Positions 1 through 8,954 of a stretch of DNA of 64,000 bases are shown here, one piece after another. Below the pieces are notes generated by a model. That model worked only from the letters and a program-made list of their open reading frames with translations. It had not been told where the DNA came from and made no database searches. Source of the stretch: Halomicrobium salinisoli (lineage in GTDB: Archaea; Halobacteriota; Halobacteria; Halobacteriales; Haloarculaceae); assembly GCF_020405185.1 (NCBI RefSeq), contig NZ_CP084463.1, positions 62,001 to 126,000 of the forward strand, read 5' to 3'. The translations under genes and the position numbers were made by a program. The stretch's first letter is position 1. The number at the start of each line of letters is the position of its first letter.

Positions 1-488
1 AAGATGCGGTCGTTACTGACGCCGTCCTCGTACTTGCGCATGTTCGCGACCAGCAGCTGGTCGTCGTTGATCAGGTCGACGTCGTGCGTGTCGGCGGCGT
101 CCAGCCGCTGGGTCCAGACCCGCGTGTCGTTGTCGGGGTCGTACTCGAAGACGATGGTGTCGCCCGGGACCGTCGAGGTCACGAGGACGTTGCCGTTCTC
201 GAGGGGGTCGACGTCGTAGAACCAGGTCGCGTTCTCGCCGCTGGGCAGGCGCCACTGGGTCTGTCCCTCGGGACCGGCCGAGACCAGCCGGGCGGGCTTC
301 TTGACGTTGCGCTCGCCCTGGAAGTGGAATCCCTGCACGCTGACGAGAGTGTCGTTGTCCGCCGGTTCGTCGATCGCTCCCGGCCCGAGCGTGGTGGGGT
401 CGTGGCCGGCGGCGGTGACGACCGCGGCCAGCAGACAGAGCCCCACGACGGTGCCGAGGGCAAAACGGAGGGCGCGCCACCGGTTCAT
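1..488 (-). CDS. Arylsulfotransferase-like secreted/membrane-anchored protein (N-terminal part, cut by window edge)
   Basis: The reading frame starts at an ATG at 488 and runs off the left edge, so only about 162 N-terminal residues are visible. Residues 1-27 (MNRWRALRFALGTVVGLCLL...) are a positively charged start followed by a hydrophobic segment, that is a signal peptide or membrane anchor. The rest is a beta-propeller-like chain of repeats; the stretch DTHDVDLINDDQLLVANMR resembles the haloarchaeal arylsulfotransferase (ASST-like) propeller family, in which 'what-is-written-in-the-propeller' blades alternate with DxHDxD motifs. I infer family membership only; the catalytic His/Arg region lies outside the window. 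It could equally be a generic PQQ-like propeller protein. Its promoter region is occupied by a cloverleaf repeat copy (579-842). Confidence 0.6.
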   Translation of the reverse strand, partial: MNRWRALRFALGTVVGLCLLAAVVTAAGHDPTTLGPGAIDEPADNDTLVSVQGFHFQGERNVKKPARLVSAGPEGQTQWRLPSGENATWFYDVDPLENGNVLVTSTVPGDTIVFEYDPDNDTRVWTQRLDAADTHDVDLINDDQLLVANMRKYEDGVSNDRI

Positions 489-578
489 CGGGTGGTCCGA
501 GGGGCGGCCCCGCTAACCCTCTTGTGGTTCGGACCCGGTGGTGTGTGGTTCGCTTGATGGTGCAGTGACCGGGAGTGC

Positions 579-842
579 GAACAGCCAGAAAGCCCCCAGT
601 CGCTCCGGTCGAGGGACTCGCTGCGCGCTTCCCTCACTCCGTTCGGTCCAGTGCTTGCTTCGTCCGTCTTCCCGGAGCGACTGGCCCCTTTCAGTCCCGC
701 CCGATGCCGGCTGGTCAACCGGCGCTGGGCGGGACTGAAAGGGGCGGCCGGCTACACGATGGCGGACGACGCAAGCACCGCAGCGAAGCGAGGAGCGCAG
801 CGAGTCCCCCGAGTGTAGCCGGCCGGGGCTTTCCGGCTCTCT
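579..842. repeat. Cloverleaf-forming intergenic repeat, copy 1
   Basis: This fills most of the 385-bp gap 489-873. Outer arms: GAACAGCCAGAAAGCCCC (579-596) and an imperfect partner at 824-841. Central hairpin: CCCCTTTCAGTCCCGCCC (685-702) pairs perfectly with 727-744. Left stem: CAGTCGCTCCGG just inside the outer arm pairs with CCGGAGCGACTG before 685. Right stem: CGGCCGGCTACAC after 744 pairs with GTGTAGCCGGCCG before 824. The left and right loops are also complementary to each other, so one long hairpin is an alternative fold. No convincing protein is encoded. Copies 2 and 3 are at 10024-10284 and 13788-14059. The rest of the gap (489-578, 843-873) shows nothing else. Confidence 0.85.
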
Positions 843-873
843 TACGCTGAAACTACAAAATACGATATCGCAC

Positions 874-2271
874 CTAGGCCAGCACGTTCGTCCGGAGGAC
901 GAAGTAGCCGACGAAGGCGACGGCCAGGGCCCACTGTCCGAGGAGGACGTCGTCGGCCTCGCCCTGGGCGGCCTTGACGACCGGGTAGGAGATGATGCCG
1001 GCCGCGATGCCGTATGCGATGGAGTAGGTGAAGGGCATCACGATGATGGTCAGCGCCGCCGGGACCGCGTTGGCGAAGTCGTCCCACTCGATGTCGACGA
1101 CGTTGCGCATCAGCAGGACGGCCACGACCACGAGCGCGATGTGGGAGGCGTACTGCGGGATGCCGGCCGCGAGCGGGACCACGACCAGCGACGCGAGGAA
1201 GAGGCCGGCGACGGTCAGCGCCGTCAGCCCGGTCCGGCCGCCCGCCTCGACGCCCGTCGCCGACTCGACGTAGGTCGTCACGGTGGAGGTGCCGAGCATG
1301 CCGCCGACGGTGGTGCCGACCGCGTCGGCCATCAGCGGTTTGTCGATGTCCGGGAAGTTGCCGTCCTCGTCGAGGAAGCCGCCGGCCTGGCCGACGCCGA
1401 CCAGCGTCCCGGCGGTGTCGAAGAAGTCGACGAAGAAGAACGTCACCACGACCAGCGCGAAGGTGAAGGCCTCGACGTTCTGGAAGCCCTGGATAAACGC
1501 GCCGGCCAGCGGCGTGATGTCGTATTGCGCGGAGGGGAGCGACTCCGGCGCGAGCACGCCGCTGGGGACGACGCCGGTGATCGTCAGCCCCCAGCCGGCG
1601 AGCGTCGTCAGGACGATGCCGATGATGATCGCGCCGCGGATACCCGCCGCGTAGAGGATGAACGTCAGGAAGAGCCCGAGCACCGAGAGGATGGCCACGG
1701 GGTCGCTCGCGACGGTGCCCAGCGTGACGAGCGTCGCCGGGTCGTCGACGACGATCCCCATCGCCTGGAGGCCGATGATCGCCAGGAACAGTCCGATCCC
1801 CGTTCCCACCGCGAACTTCACCGGTTGGGGGAACAGTTTGATGACGTACTCGCGGGCGCCGACCGCGGTCAGGATGATGAACAGGATCCCCTCGACGACG
1901 ACGGCGGCCAGCGCCGTCTGCCAGGGGATCCCCATGATCCCGACGACGGTGATGGCGAAGAAGGCGTTCAGCCCCAGCCCGGGCGCCAGCCCGAACGGTC
2001 TGTTGGCGTAGAAGGCCATCACCAGCATCGCGACCACCGAGGAGACGATGGTCACGACGGCGATCATCTGGTAGACCTCCCCGGCGGTGTATCCGGGGAG
2101 GGCGATACCGCCCGGCGGGCCGTTCTCGGTCGCGGTCAGGATGTCCGGGTTGACAACCACGATGTAGCTCATCGTGAGGAAGGTGGTCAGCCCGGCGCGC
2201 AGTTCGGTCCCGACGCTCGTGTCGTGCCCGTCGAGGTCGAAGAGGTCGTCCAGCGTGTCCCGTACGGCCAT
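874..2271 (-). CDS. NCS2 family (AzgA-type) purine permease
   Basis: A 465-residue polytopic membrane protein with about 12-14 hydrophobic segments. The opening GLTTFLTMSYIVVVNPDIL (about residues 27-45) is the hallmark of the AzgA/PbuG branch of the NCS2 family, which imports adenine, guanine or hypoxanthine by proton symport; the second conserved block around VDFFDTAGTLVGVGQAGG matches the substrate-binding half of the family. Length is normal. The ATG at 2271 is preceded by little room for an alternative. It lies downstream of pyrE in the same direction, and a purine-type phosphoribosyltransferase is encoded nearby at 4171-4866, so a nucleobase-salvage role fits. Exact base specificity cannot be read from the sequence. 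Confidence 0.9.
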   Translation of the reverse strand: MAVRDTLDDLFDLDGHDTSVGTELRAGLTTFLTMSYIVVVNPDILTATENGPPGGIALPGYTAGEVYQMIAVVTIVSSVVAMLVMAFYANRPFGLAPGLGLNAFFAITVVGIMGIPWQTALAAVVVEGILFIILTAVGAREYVIKLFPQPVKFAVGTGIGLFLAIIGLQAMGIVVDDPATLVTLGTVASDPVAILSVLGLFLTFILYAAGIRGAIIIGIVLTTLAGWGLTITGVVPSGVLAPESLPSAQYDITPLAGAFIQGFQNVEAFTFALVVVTFFFVDFFDTAGTLVGVGQAGGFLDEDGNFPDIDKPLMADAVGTTVGGMLGTSTVTTYVESATGVEAGGRTGLTALTVAGLFLASLVVVPLAAGIPQYASHIALVVVAVLLMRNVVDIEWDDFANAVPAALTIIVMPFTYSIAYGIAAGIISYPVVKAAQGEADDVLLGQWALAVAFVGYFVLRTNVLA

Positions 2272-2337
2272 CCGTACGGGTGCCTGACTGCTTGCGACCT
2301 TAGGCGTCCCGGTCCGGGGCGAAAACTGTCTGCGCGG

Positions 2338-2877
2338 CTACTCGTCGGCCGCGAGGAGCTCCGTGGCGGTCACCAGCGACGACAGCTCCAGGCCGTGGTC
2401 GGCGAGGTTCTCGGCGGCGCCCTCCTCGCGGTCGACGACCACGAGCACGCGTGACACCTCGGCGCCGGCCTCCCGCAGCGCCTCGGCCGCGTCGACGGCG
2501 CTCTGGCCCGTCGTCGCGATGTCCTCCAGGATGACGACCTCCTCGCCCTCGACGAGGTCGCCCTCGATGAGGTTGGCCGTGCCGTACTCCTTCTGCTGCT
2601 TGCGCGCGATGACGTACGGCGTCCCCGTCTCGACGCTGGTGACCGCCACCAGCGGGACCGCGCCCAGCGCCACGCCGGCCAGTTTGGTGCCGTCCTCGCC
2701 CAGCTCGGCCAGCGTCTCGGCGAAGGCCTCGGCGATCAGCGCCAGGCAGTCCGGGTTCGTCTCGAAGACGTACTTGTCGACGTAGTAGTCGCTCGTCCCG
2801 CCGTGGGACAGCTCGAACTCGCCGTACTCGACTGCGTCAGCGTCCCGCAGCGCCGCGATGAGTTCCTCGTCGGCCAT
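2338..2877 (-). CDS. pyrE: Orotate phosphoribosyltransferase
   Basis: A 179-residue type I phosphoribosyltransferase that converts orotate and PRPP to orotidine 5'-phosphate in pyrimidine synthesis. Visible family features: the N-terminal [16 protein letters not shown] block, the ARKQQKEYG lysine-rich loop (about 91-99), and the PRPP-binding motif [13 protein letters not shown] (114-126). I chose the ATG at 2877 ([14 protein letters not shown]...) because haloarchaeal PyrE proteins begin right at this helix; an in-frame start at 2895 would add only six residues. It precedes the purine permease on the same strand with a gap of about 66 bp, so co-transcription is possible. Confidence 0.93.
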   Translation of the reverse strand: MADEELIAALRDADAVEYGEFELSHGGTSDYYVDKYVFETNPDCLALIAEAFAETLAELGEDGTKLAGVALGAVPLVAVTSVETGTPYVIARKQQKEYGTANLIEGDLVEGEEVVILEDIATTGQSAVDAAEALREAGAEVSRVLVVVDREEGAAENLADHGLELSSLVTATELLAADE

Positions 2878-2952
2878 ACCCGGAGTCAGCGCCACTGGAG
2901 GTAAAAGGCGACGGGTTCGGCGGCGCGCGGACGAGGGCCGGCCCCGAAACGG

Positions 2953-4044
2953 CTACCGCGACGCGGCGGGACGCCGCTCCGTGTCGACCGCGGAGTCGAA
3001 GAACCCCGACGTGCCCTCGATATCGAGGGCGAACTCCGGGCCGAAGGCGCCCGCCGGCGTCTGATAGCCCGCCCCTGCCTCGCCGGCGAGGACGCGCTCG
3101 GCCGCGTTCAGCGAGCCCTGGACGGTGACGACGTAGGCGTCGGGCGTCCGCAGGCGGGAGACGGCGCGCTCGCCGTCGGCCTCGTTTCTGGCCTCGCCCC
3201 AGAGGAGGGCCTCGCCGCGCTCCCTGGCCCGCTCGGAGGGTCCCTCGCGAACCATGCCGGCGAGACGCTTCAGCGCCGACTCGACCCGCGGCCGCGAAAG
3301 CAGCGGTTCGAGGCGTGGATAGACGCGCAGGGCGACCCGCGCGGGCCGGGGCACGTACGCGTACACCTCGACGTTGGGGACGCCGGTCGTGTAGTGGGCC
3401 GTCGAGAGGTCGCCCAGCGGCATCGCGACGGCGGGCCGCTCCCCGCGCCCGAAGTCGATCGTCCGTGTCCGCTCGGTCGGCCCGATCCGCTCCAGTCGGC
3501 CGTCCTCGTAGACGTTGCTCTCGGTCTCGGCGCCCTCGATCACCGTCTTCAGGGAGCCGACCGACGGGACCCGGACGGAGTCGACCCCGAGCGCGAGGTG
3601 CGTCGCCGCCGGGAGTCGGTCGGCGAGGTGGGCGGCCAGGCAGTCCATCGGGATCGACGAGAAGCCGACGCTGGGCAGCAGGGTGACCCCGGCGTCGACC
3701 GCCTCCCGGTCGTACTCCCGGACCCGCTCGACGACGGGGATCTCGCCCGTGACGTCGACGTAGTCCGCCCCGGTCTCCAGGCAGCCCTCGACGAGCGGGG
3801 CGGCCGTGTCTGAGAACGGCCCGGCGCAGTTCAGCACGCAGTCGAAGCCGTCGACCGCCCCGGCCACCGCGACGGGGTCCGAGAGGTCGAAGCGCAGCGC
3901 CGGCTGGTCCAGTTCCCGCACCTGCTTTTCGAGCTGTTCGCGGTCGCGGCCGGCGAGGGTCACGTCGAGACCGCGGTCGACGGCCTCGCGGGCGATCAGG
4001 GTGCCGACGTAGCCGTAGGCGCCGTACAGGAGCAGCGAGGGCAT
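2953..4044 (-). CDS. Saccharopine dehydrogenase-like NAD(P)-binding protein
   Basis: A 363-residue protein of the saccharopine dehydrogenase/trans-acting enoyl reductase superfamily. The N-terminal Rossmann motif LLLYGAYGYVGTLIAREAV (about 4-22) binds NAD(P), followed by the family block FDCVLNCAGPFSDTAAPLVEGC and the YVDVTGE motif. The C-terminal half is the substrate domain of the family. Haloarchaea carry several such paralogues of unknown substrate, some suspected of lipid or isoprenoid reduction; nothing here identifies the substrate. The gene stands alone, with 75 bp to pyrE downstream and about 126 bp to the next gene upstream. Confidence 0.8.
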   Translation of the reverse strand: MPSLLLYGAYGYVGTLIAREAVDRGLDVTLAGRDREQLEKQVRELDQPALRFDLSDPVAVAGAVDGFDCVLNCAGPFSDTAAPLVEGCLETGADYVDVTGEIPVVERVREYDREAVDAGVTLLPSVGFSSIPMDCLAAHLADRLPAATHLALGVDSVRVPSVGSLKTVIEGAETESNVYEDGRLERIGPTERTRTIDFGRGERPAVAMPLGDLSTAHYTTGVPNVEVYAYVPRPARVALRVYPRLEPLLSRPRVESALKRLAGMVREGPSERARERGEALLWGEARNEADGERAVSRLRTPDAYVVTVQGSLNAAERVLAGEAGAGYQTPAGAFGPEFALDIEGTSGFFDSAVDTERRPAASR

Positions 4045-4170
4045 GCGAGTCGGTAGGGCGCGACGGCGGTTAAGCAGTAGGAGCGTTGACGAGTTCGTGA
4101 GGACTATCGCGCGAGGACGGCCGGTCGCGGCGACGAGCGAGTCGGTGGCACCGGTCCGACCGCGGGCGCT

Positions 4171-4866
4171 CTACTCGGCGGTCAGTCGCCAGCCGCCGTC
4201 GACGGCGGCGACGACGTCGCGGCGCTCCATCTCCGAGAGCACCTCGTCCAGGCGGTCGGGCTGGGCGATCTCCATCTCGATGCGCTCGACGCCGTGGAAC
4301 TCCCGGAGCAGGCGCCGGACGTCCTCGCGGTCGTGGACCTCGGCGTCGCTCTTCGCCATGACGCCCTCGATCAGTTCGACCATGTCCTCGACGAAATTCC
4401 AGGGGTAGACGACCCAGGTCCACTCGGCGAGGCGCTCACCGACGAAGTCCGGTTCGTGCTCGCTGGTGTCCAGTAGCTGGAGCGTCGCCGTCCGGACGTC
4501 GCTGGGGTCCTGTTCCTCGACGAACTCGACGGCGGTCTGCAGCGACTGGCCCGTGTCGGCGATGTCGTCGACGACGAGGACGTCCTTGCCCTCGACCGAG
4601 CCCTCGGGCAGGGGGTAGCGGACCTGGGCCTCCTCGCCCGTCTCGGCCGTTCCGACGTAGTGTTCGACCTTCAGGCTCGTCAGGTCGTCCAGCCCGATGA
4701 AGTCACAGAGGCACCGGCCCCCGAACCAGCCGCCGCGCGCGAGCGCGACGACCACGTCCGGTTCGAAGTCGGCCGCCTTGACGTCGTTCGCGACCGTCCG
4801 GCAGAGCCCGTAGATGTACTCCCAGTTGGTTATCGTGCACGCGAACTCGTCCGGTAACTCGCCCAT
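4171..4866 (-). CDS. Purine-type phosphoribosyltransferase (xanthine/guanine PRT-like)
   Basis: A 231-residue protein with an N-terminal phosphoribosyltransferase domain: substrate-side block VVVALARGGWFGGR (about 38-51) and PRPP motif VLVVDDIADTGQS (96-108). The WVVYPWNF block after the core is typical of the Gpt/xanthine-guanine PRT-like family. The C-terminal 60 residues (HDREDVRRLLREFHGVERIE...) look like a small winged-helix extension, which is larger than the plain catalytic unit. It probably salvages guanine/xanthine, or acts on an unusual base. The purine permease at 874-2271 is in the same neighbourhood and orientation. Confidence 0.8.
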   Translation of the reverse strand: MGELPDEFACTITNWEYIYGLCRTVANDVKAADFEPDVVVALARGGWFGGRCLCDFIGLDDLTSLKVEHYVGTAETGEEAQVRYPLPEGSVEGKDVLVVDDIADTGQSLQTAVEFVEEQDPSDVRTATLQLLDTSEHEPDFVGERLAEWTWVVYPWNFVEDMVELIEGVMAKSDAEVHDREDVRRLLREFHGVERIEMEIAQPDRLDEVLSEMERRDVVAAVDGGWRLTAE

Positions 4867-4904
4867 GTTCCCTACCCGGCGACTCGCCGACTTAAGCGTG
4901 CGGA

Positions 4905-5215
4905 AGGCGAGGCCGCGACCGCAGGGAGCGGCCTCGGGGTCGGCGAGCGGGAGCGAACAGAGTGAGCGACACGCGAGCAGCGTGGCGCGACCGGAGGGAG
5001 CGCCACGTTACGGGCGAGCGGGAGTGAGCGAAGCGAACGACACGCGAGCCGCGAGACCTCGAACGCAGTGAGAGGTCCCGGCAGAGCGAGCGGGAGCGGC
5101 CGCAGGGAGCGACACGCGAGCTGCGAGGCCGACCGAAGGGAGGCCTCGGCATGGGCGAGCGGGAGTGAACGAAGTGAACGACACGCGAGCCGCGAGGCCG
5201 AGGGACCGTTCGAAC
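4905..5215. repeat. Tandem array of four hairpin units of about 70 bp
   Basis: This occupies most of the 454-bp gap 4867-5320. The core GCGAGCGGGAGYGARCGAAG...CGACACGCGAGC starts at 4943, 5014, 5086 and 5155 (spacing 71, 72, 69). Between cores sit short hairpins whose arms differ from unit to unit yet always pair: GAGGCCGC (4909-4916) with 4928-4935; CGTGGCGC with GCGCCACG; GACCTC with GAGGTC; GAGGCC with GGCCTC. A single related unit occurs at 30388-30484. The reading frames crossing it on either strand are low-complexity Arg/Ser products and I do not regard them as genes. I see nothing else in the gap. Confidence 0.8.
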
Positions 5216-5320
5216 TGGTGATACGCTTGGTGCTCGCCGCTCTCGCGCTCCGGCGACCAGTAGCTCCCGCCGCTCCACGCCGCCAGTAGCCTTTTCCCGC
5301 TCTCGGGCCCAAGCGCGCCC

Positions 5321-5812
5321 ATGGTTGAGGACTCGGGACCGGCGGCGCGGCTCGAACGCCTGATGCTCGGCCGGGGCGAGGCGGCCTACCGGCGGCTCGT
5401 CGGGGCCGTAGGCCTCCTCACGGGCGCGCTCGTGGTCGCCTACGGCCTCCTCGCGCTGGACGTCGTCGCGCTCTCGCCGGGACTGACGGCGGCCGTCGAG
5501 ATCGCCGCCGCCGTCGCCGTCGCGGTCTTCGTCCTGCTGGGCACCCTGCAGTTCGTCGTGCTGGGCCGGGCGGTCGAGCGCGGCACCCAGCGGGTCGCGG
5601 AGACCACCGAGCAACTGGAGCGGGCCGCCGAGGAGGTCGAGACGGCCGCCGAAGACCTGGAGGAGACGGCCGAGGAGGTCGCCGACGAGTCCGAGGACCC
5701 GCCGGAGGCGGTCGACGCGGCCCGGGAGCGCACCGAGACCGCGAAGGAGGTCGCCGACGACGTCAAGGCGGCCGTCGACGAGGAGCGCTACCGGCTTCCG
5801 CACGAGGACTGA
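5321..5812 (+). CDS. Two-helix membrane protein with long coiled coil, unknown function
   Basis: A 163-residue protein. Residues about 27-47 and 56-81 are two strongly hydrophobic helices; from about 85 to 155 there is an Ala/Glu-rich heptad pattern (TQRVAETTEQLERAAEEVET..., repeated EEVA/EDLEE) that predicts a cytoplasmic coiled coil. The layout resembles small haloarchaeal proteins of unknown function that look like signalling-stalk fragments, but no HAMP or methyl-accepting domain follows. The ATG at 5321 lies directly after the hairpin array. I do not recognise a specific family. Confidence 0.65.
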   Translation: MVEDSGPAARLERLMLGRGEAAYRRLVGAVGLLTGALVVAYGLLALDVVALSPGLTAAVEIAAAVAVAVFVLLGTLQFVVLGRAVERGTQRVAETTEQLERAAEEVETAAEDLEETAEEVADESEDPPEAVDAARERTETAKEVADDVKAAVDEERYRLPHED

Positions 5813-5905
5813 CCGGTCGCCCCCGCTCGATCCCGTGGGATGGTATCTCCTGGCACTAGTGACCGTGTCGGTACGTTTTAGCCGCCACCGCCTCTTCTGT
5901 CGAAT

Positions 5906-7114
5906 ATGGTTTCGCTGTTGCTCGCCGTCGGGATCCTCGTCGCCGTGTTCGTCGGCTTCAACATCGGCGGGTCGTCGACGGGCGTCGCCTTCGGTCCCGC
6001 CGTCGGGGCCGGAACGGTCTCTAAGTTTACCGCTGCCGCACTGATGACTGTCTTCGCGCTCGCTGGGGGCTGGACGATCGGCCGCAAAGTGGTCGACACG
6101 CTGGGCAACAACCTCGTGACGACCCAGTTCACGATCGAGATCAGCATCGTCGTCCTGTTCTTCATCGGCTTCGCCCTCTTCCTCTCGAACGTGGTCGGCG
6201 TGCCGGCCTCGACCTCGATGACCGCCGTCGGCGCCATCGCCGGCCTCGGCCTCGCCAAGGGGACGCTCAATATGGGCGAGATGACCGAGATCGTCTCGTG
6301 GTGGCTCGTCTCCCCGATCCTGGCCTTCTGGGTCAGCGGCGTGATCGGCCGGTACTTCTACCCGTCGCTGGTCGAGCGGTTCGCCATCTCCCAGACCGAG
6401 GGGTCGCTGCTGTCCTGGGACACCAGCGGACTCGTCCCCCGGCCGTCGCTCGGTGAGAACACGACCCAGCGGGAGTTTATCGGGACCGCGCTGGTCGTCG
6501 GGATCGGCTGTTACATGGCCTTCTCCGCGGGGGCGTCGAACGTCGCCAACGCGGTGGCGCCGCTCGTCGGCATCGAGACCGGCGGGCTGGACATGGGGCC
6601 GGCCATCCTGCTCGGCGGGGGCGCCATCGGCCTCGGCGCGTTCACCATCGCCCGCCGGACCATGGACACCGTCGGCAACGACCTGACCGACCTCCCGCTG
6701 CTGGCGGCGCTTCTGGTCGCCGTGGTCAGTTCCACCATCGTCACCGCGCTGTCGGCGCTGGGAGTGCCCGCTAGCTTCGTCATCATCGCCACGATGAGCA
6801 TCGTCGGCCTCGGGTGGGGGCGGGCGACCCGGACGACGACTATCTCGGACACGGTCCGCGGGGAGATGCCCAGCGTCTCGCCCGGCGCGCTCAAGGCCGA
6901 AGCCGACGACGTCCCCACGGTCGGTGGCGGCCCCTCGACGCCCAATCCGGGCGAGCACCGGCCCATCGGCGAGGAGGACCGCGAGGACATCCCCAAGGCC
7001 GCCGACCTGTTCGAACCGGCCACGACGGCGCGAGTCATCGTCACCCAGAACATCGTTCCGATCATCGCGACCGTGGCCGCGTACGCCGTCTTCCGATACG
7101 TCCCCGCGTTCTGA
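5906..7114 (+). CDS. Inorganic phosphate transporter, PiT family
   Basis: A 402-residue polytopic membrane protein. The PiT signature occurs twice as expected for the inverted-repeat fold: [20 protein letters not shown] near the N-terminus and [18 protein letters not shown] near residue 210, each with the internal xNDxxNA-like element. A hydrophilic loop between about 320 and 370 and a final membrane helix complete the usual architecture. PiT proteins import phosphate, or metal-phosphate complexes, by cation symport. The start ATG 5906 follows an AT-rich stretch (gtacgttttagc) about 35 bp upstream. No PhoU or DUF47 regulator gene accompanies it. A second, divergent PiT gene lies at 29183-30382. 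Confidence 0.9.
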   Translation: MVSLLLAVGILVAVFVGFNIGGSSTGVAFGPAVGAGTVSKFTAAALMTVFALAGGWTIGRKVVDTLGNNLVTTQFTIEISIVVLFFIGFALFLSNVVGVPASTSMTAVGAIAGLGLAKGTLNMGEMTEIVSWWLVSPILAFWVSGVIGRYFYPSLVERFAISQTEGSLLSWDTSGLVPRPSLGENTTQREFIGTALVVGIGCYMAFSAGASNVANAVAPLVGIETGGLDMGPAILLGGGAIGLGAFTIARRTMDTVGNDLTDLPLLAALLVAVVSSTIVTALSALGVPASFVIIATMSIVGLGWGRATRTTTISDTVRGEMPSVSPGALKAEADDVPTVGGGPSTPNPGEHRPIGEEDREDIPKAADLFEPATTARVIVTQNIVPIIATVAAYAVFRYVPAF

Positions 7115-7185
7115 GGCCGTCACTGCGTCACAGATATCGTACCGAACAGCAAAGTCTAACAGTAAGGGAGGCGAATCGCCGGTTG

Positions 7186-7575
7186 ATGCCCACGGTTGAG
7201 TACCTAAACTACGAAGTAGTGGACGAGCAGGGCTGGGACATGTACGACGACGACGTCTTCGCCGAGGCCTCCGACATGGACCTCGACGACGAAGATTACG
7301 GGACCCTCGACGTCAACGAGGGCGAGTACATCCTCGAGGCCGCCGAGGCCCAGGGCTACGACTGGCCCTTCTCGTGTCGTGCCGGCGCGTGTGCGAACTG
7401 CGCCTCCATCGTCCTCGAAGGCGACATCGACATGGACATGCAGCAGATCCTCAGCGACGAGGAGGTCGAGGAGAAGAACGTTCGCCTGACCTGCATCGGC
7501 AGCGCCGCTGCCGACGAGGTCAAGATCGTCTACAACGCGAAGCACCTCGACTACCTGCAGAACCGCGTCATTTAA
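7186..7575 (+). CDS. Halophilic [2Fe-2S] ferredoxin
   Basis: A 129-residue plant-type ferredoxin. Cluster ligands are visible as C64, C69 and C72 ([12 protein letters not shown]) and C103 (LTCIG). The N-terminal acidic insert of about 30 residues ([20 protein letters not shown]) is the well-known halobacterial addition that hyperacidifies the surface. In haloarchaea this protein accepts electrons from 2-oxoacid:ferredoxin oxidoreductases. The ATG at 7186 matches the known mature N-terminus PTVEYLNYE; a longer in-frame opening reaching back to 6814 lies inside the phosphate permease and is not used. The gene appears monocistronic. Confidence 0.96.
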   Translation: MPTVEYLNYEVVDEQGWDMYDDDVFAEASDMDLDDEDYGTLDVNEGEYILEAAEAQGYDWPFSCRAGACANCASIVLEGDIDMDMQQILSDEEVEEKNVRLTCIGSAAADEVKIVYNAKHLDYLQNRVI

Positions 7576-7794
7576 CGACGCCACTCCGTAGCGCTATCGC
7601 GCAGCACTTCGGGATGTGATCCGACATCCCGTGGTTTTCCACCGGAACGAACCGCTCCGTCCAGACGCGTCTCCGTCCATCGGGAGTCTCGATCAGTGTT
7701 CAGCCGAGCGAAGCGAGCGTTCGGCGTTCGCGACTACTACAAAGCATAGATTGGCGTGGAAAAGCATTTTTGTCTCGGGAGCGTACGGCCGGTC

Positions 7795-8382
7795 GTGACT
7801 GACTCGGATCGACGGTGGGACGGGGACGTGAACGAGGCCGTCGTCGAGGAGTGGGTGGCGGAGACGACGCCGTTCGAGCGCGTCAAGGAGGTCCTCCTCT
7901 CGACGACGACCCTCCAGTACGCCGGCGAGATAGCCGAACGGGCCCGGGTGAGCGAGCCCAGCGCGCGCAAACACCTGACGACGCTCACCGACGCCGGGCT
8001 CGCGGAGACCGAGTCGACCGGCCGAGGGACGCGCTTCAAGCGCTCCCGCGAGACCCTCGCTCTCCAGCGGATCCGGGACATCCACTCGGAGCTGTCCCGG
8101 GCGGAACTCGTCTCCGGCATCGAGGACCTCAAGTCTCGGATTCGGTCCTACCAGGAGGAGTACGACGCGACCGGTCCGGACGACCTCGCGCTGGAACTGG
8201 AGCCGGGAGACGACTGGACGGTGGTCTCCGAGTGGCGCGCCCTCGAGACGGACCTCGACGTCGCACAGGCGGCGCTGTCGCTGTACGACTTCGACCCGGA
8301 CGCGGCCGGGCGCGGTGGGTCTGCCACGGACGACTCCTCGGAGGGGGCGTTCGGGGAGGACTCGGACGGCCTCTCCGCGTGA
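7795..8382 (+). CDS. Winged-helix regulator (haloarchaeal DUF7342-type), probable antitoxin-like partner
   Basis: A 195-residue protein whose residues about 30-85 form a winged helix (FERVKEVLLSTTTLQYAGEI, recognition region RVSEPSARKHLTTLTDAGL), followed by an RIRSYQEEY helix and an acidic tail. I take the GTG at 7795 as start: an AT-rich TATA-like stretch (aagcattttt, about 7762-7771) lies some 28 bp upstream, which would place the transcript start at this codon, whereas the ATG at 7756 lies inside the promoter. The next gene follows after 3 bp. The same winged-helix family is found in many haloarchaea directly upstream of a TumE-like protein, suggesting a toxin/antitoxin-type or regulator/effector pair; the function is not proven. 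Confidence 0.8.
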   Translation: MTDSDRRWDGDVNEAVVEEWVAETTPFERVKEVLLSTTTLQYAGEIAERARVSEPSARKHLTTLTDAGLAETESTGRGTRFKRSRETLALQRIRDIHSELSRAELVSGIEDLKSRIRSYQEEYDATGPDDLALELEPGDDWTVVSEWRALETDLDVAQAALSLYDFDPDAAGRGGSATDDSSEGAFGEDSDGLSA

Positions 8383-8385
8383 CCG

Positions 8386-8865
8386 ATGGCGGACGACGAA
8401 TCACGGGTCGGCGTCCCCGGCGACGAATTGACTGGCGAGGTCGGGCCGCCAGACCCGGCAGTGATGCGGCAACTCCGCGACAGGTTCGTCGATCGCGAAC
8501 CGCTCGTCGAGAGGGCCGACTTCGACGACCCCCTGCATCCACGCGAACTGTCCGTCGAATTCGAGGCCGGGATCGGGGCCGCAGACCGCTGTCGGCTGGA
8601 CGTGACGTGGTTTCGTTCCGGTGCCTACCGGTTTCACTACGTCGACGACGAGGGTGTCGACTGGCGATTCGACAGGCATCCGAACCCTCACTCCCCGGAG
8701 AAGCACTTCCACGAGCCGCCCGACGCGTCCGCTCACTCCGCCGTCGAATCCTGTATCGACGTCGAGGAGCCCCGGCTGGTCGCCCTCGCCGTGGTGAAGC
8801 TCTGGCGGCGGGCGTACGAATTCGGTGATTTCGACGGGCTGAACGAAGCCAGCGATCCGCCCTGA
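8386..8865 (+). CDS. TumE-like (DUF6516-like) protein, possible toxin
   Basis: A 159-residue protein that starts 3 bp after the winged-helix gene. The central block [20 protein letters not shown] followed by [11 protein letters not shown] is a histidine-rich motif comparable to the YDN...HRH centre of the TumE toxin family; the C-terminal helix [17 protein letters not shown] is typical of the haloarchaeal members. TumE-family proteins are described as toxins, with one characterised member acting as a tRNA nuclease. Assignment here rests on motif resemblance and operon layout only; it might be a non-toxic binding domain. A stand-alone regulator of this size without DNA-binding motif would be unusual. 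Confidence 0.65.
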   Translation: MADDESRVGVPGDELTGEVGPPDPAVMRQLRDRFVDREPLVERADFDDPLHPRELSVEFEAGIGAADRCRLDVTWFRSGAYRFHYVDDEGVDWRFDRHPNPHSPEKHFHEPPDASAHSAVESCIDVEEPRLVALAVVKLWRRAYEFGDFDGLNEASDPP

Positions 8866-8954
8866 CTGCACGAACCCGACAGTCGAAGTCACCGCGACCG
8901 GGGACGCAGCGTCGGCCCGTAAACGCTAACTCCCTCCACCGGTATGCTGGAGCC

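Noticed and set aside
579..842. Cloverleaf repeats as CRISPR or as insertion sequences
   Set aside because: There are no evenly spaced short repeats with unique spacers, no cas genes, and no transposase frame.
4892..7123. 743-codon open frame on the minus strand over the phosphate permease
   Set aside because: It is antisense to a clear PiT gene, Arg/Asp/Gly-rich without any domain, and runs through the hairpin array.
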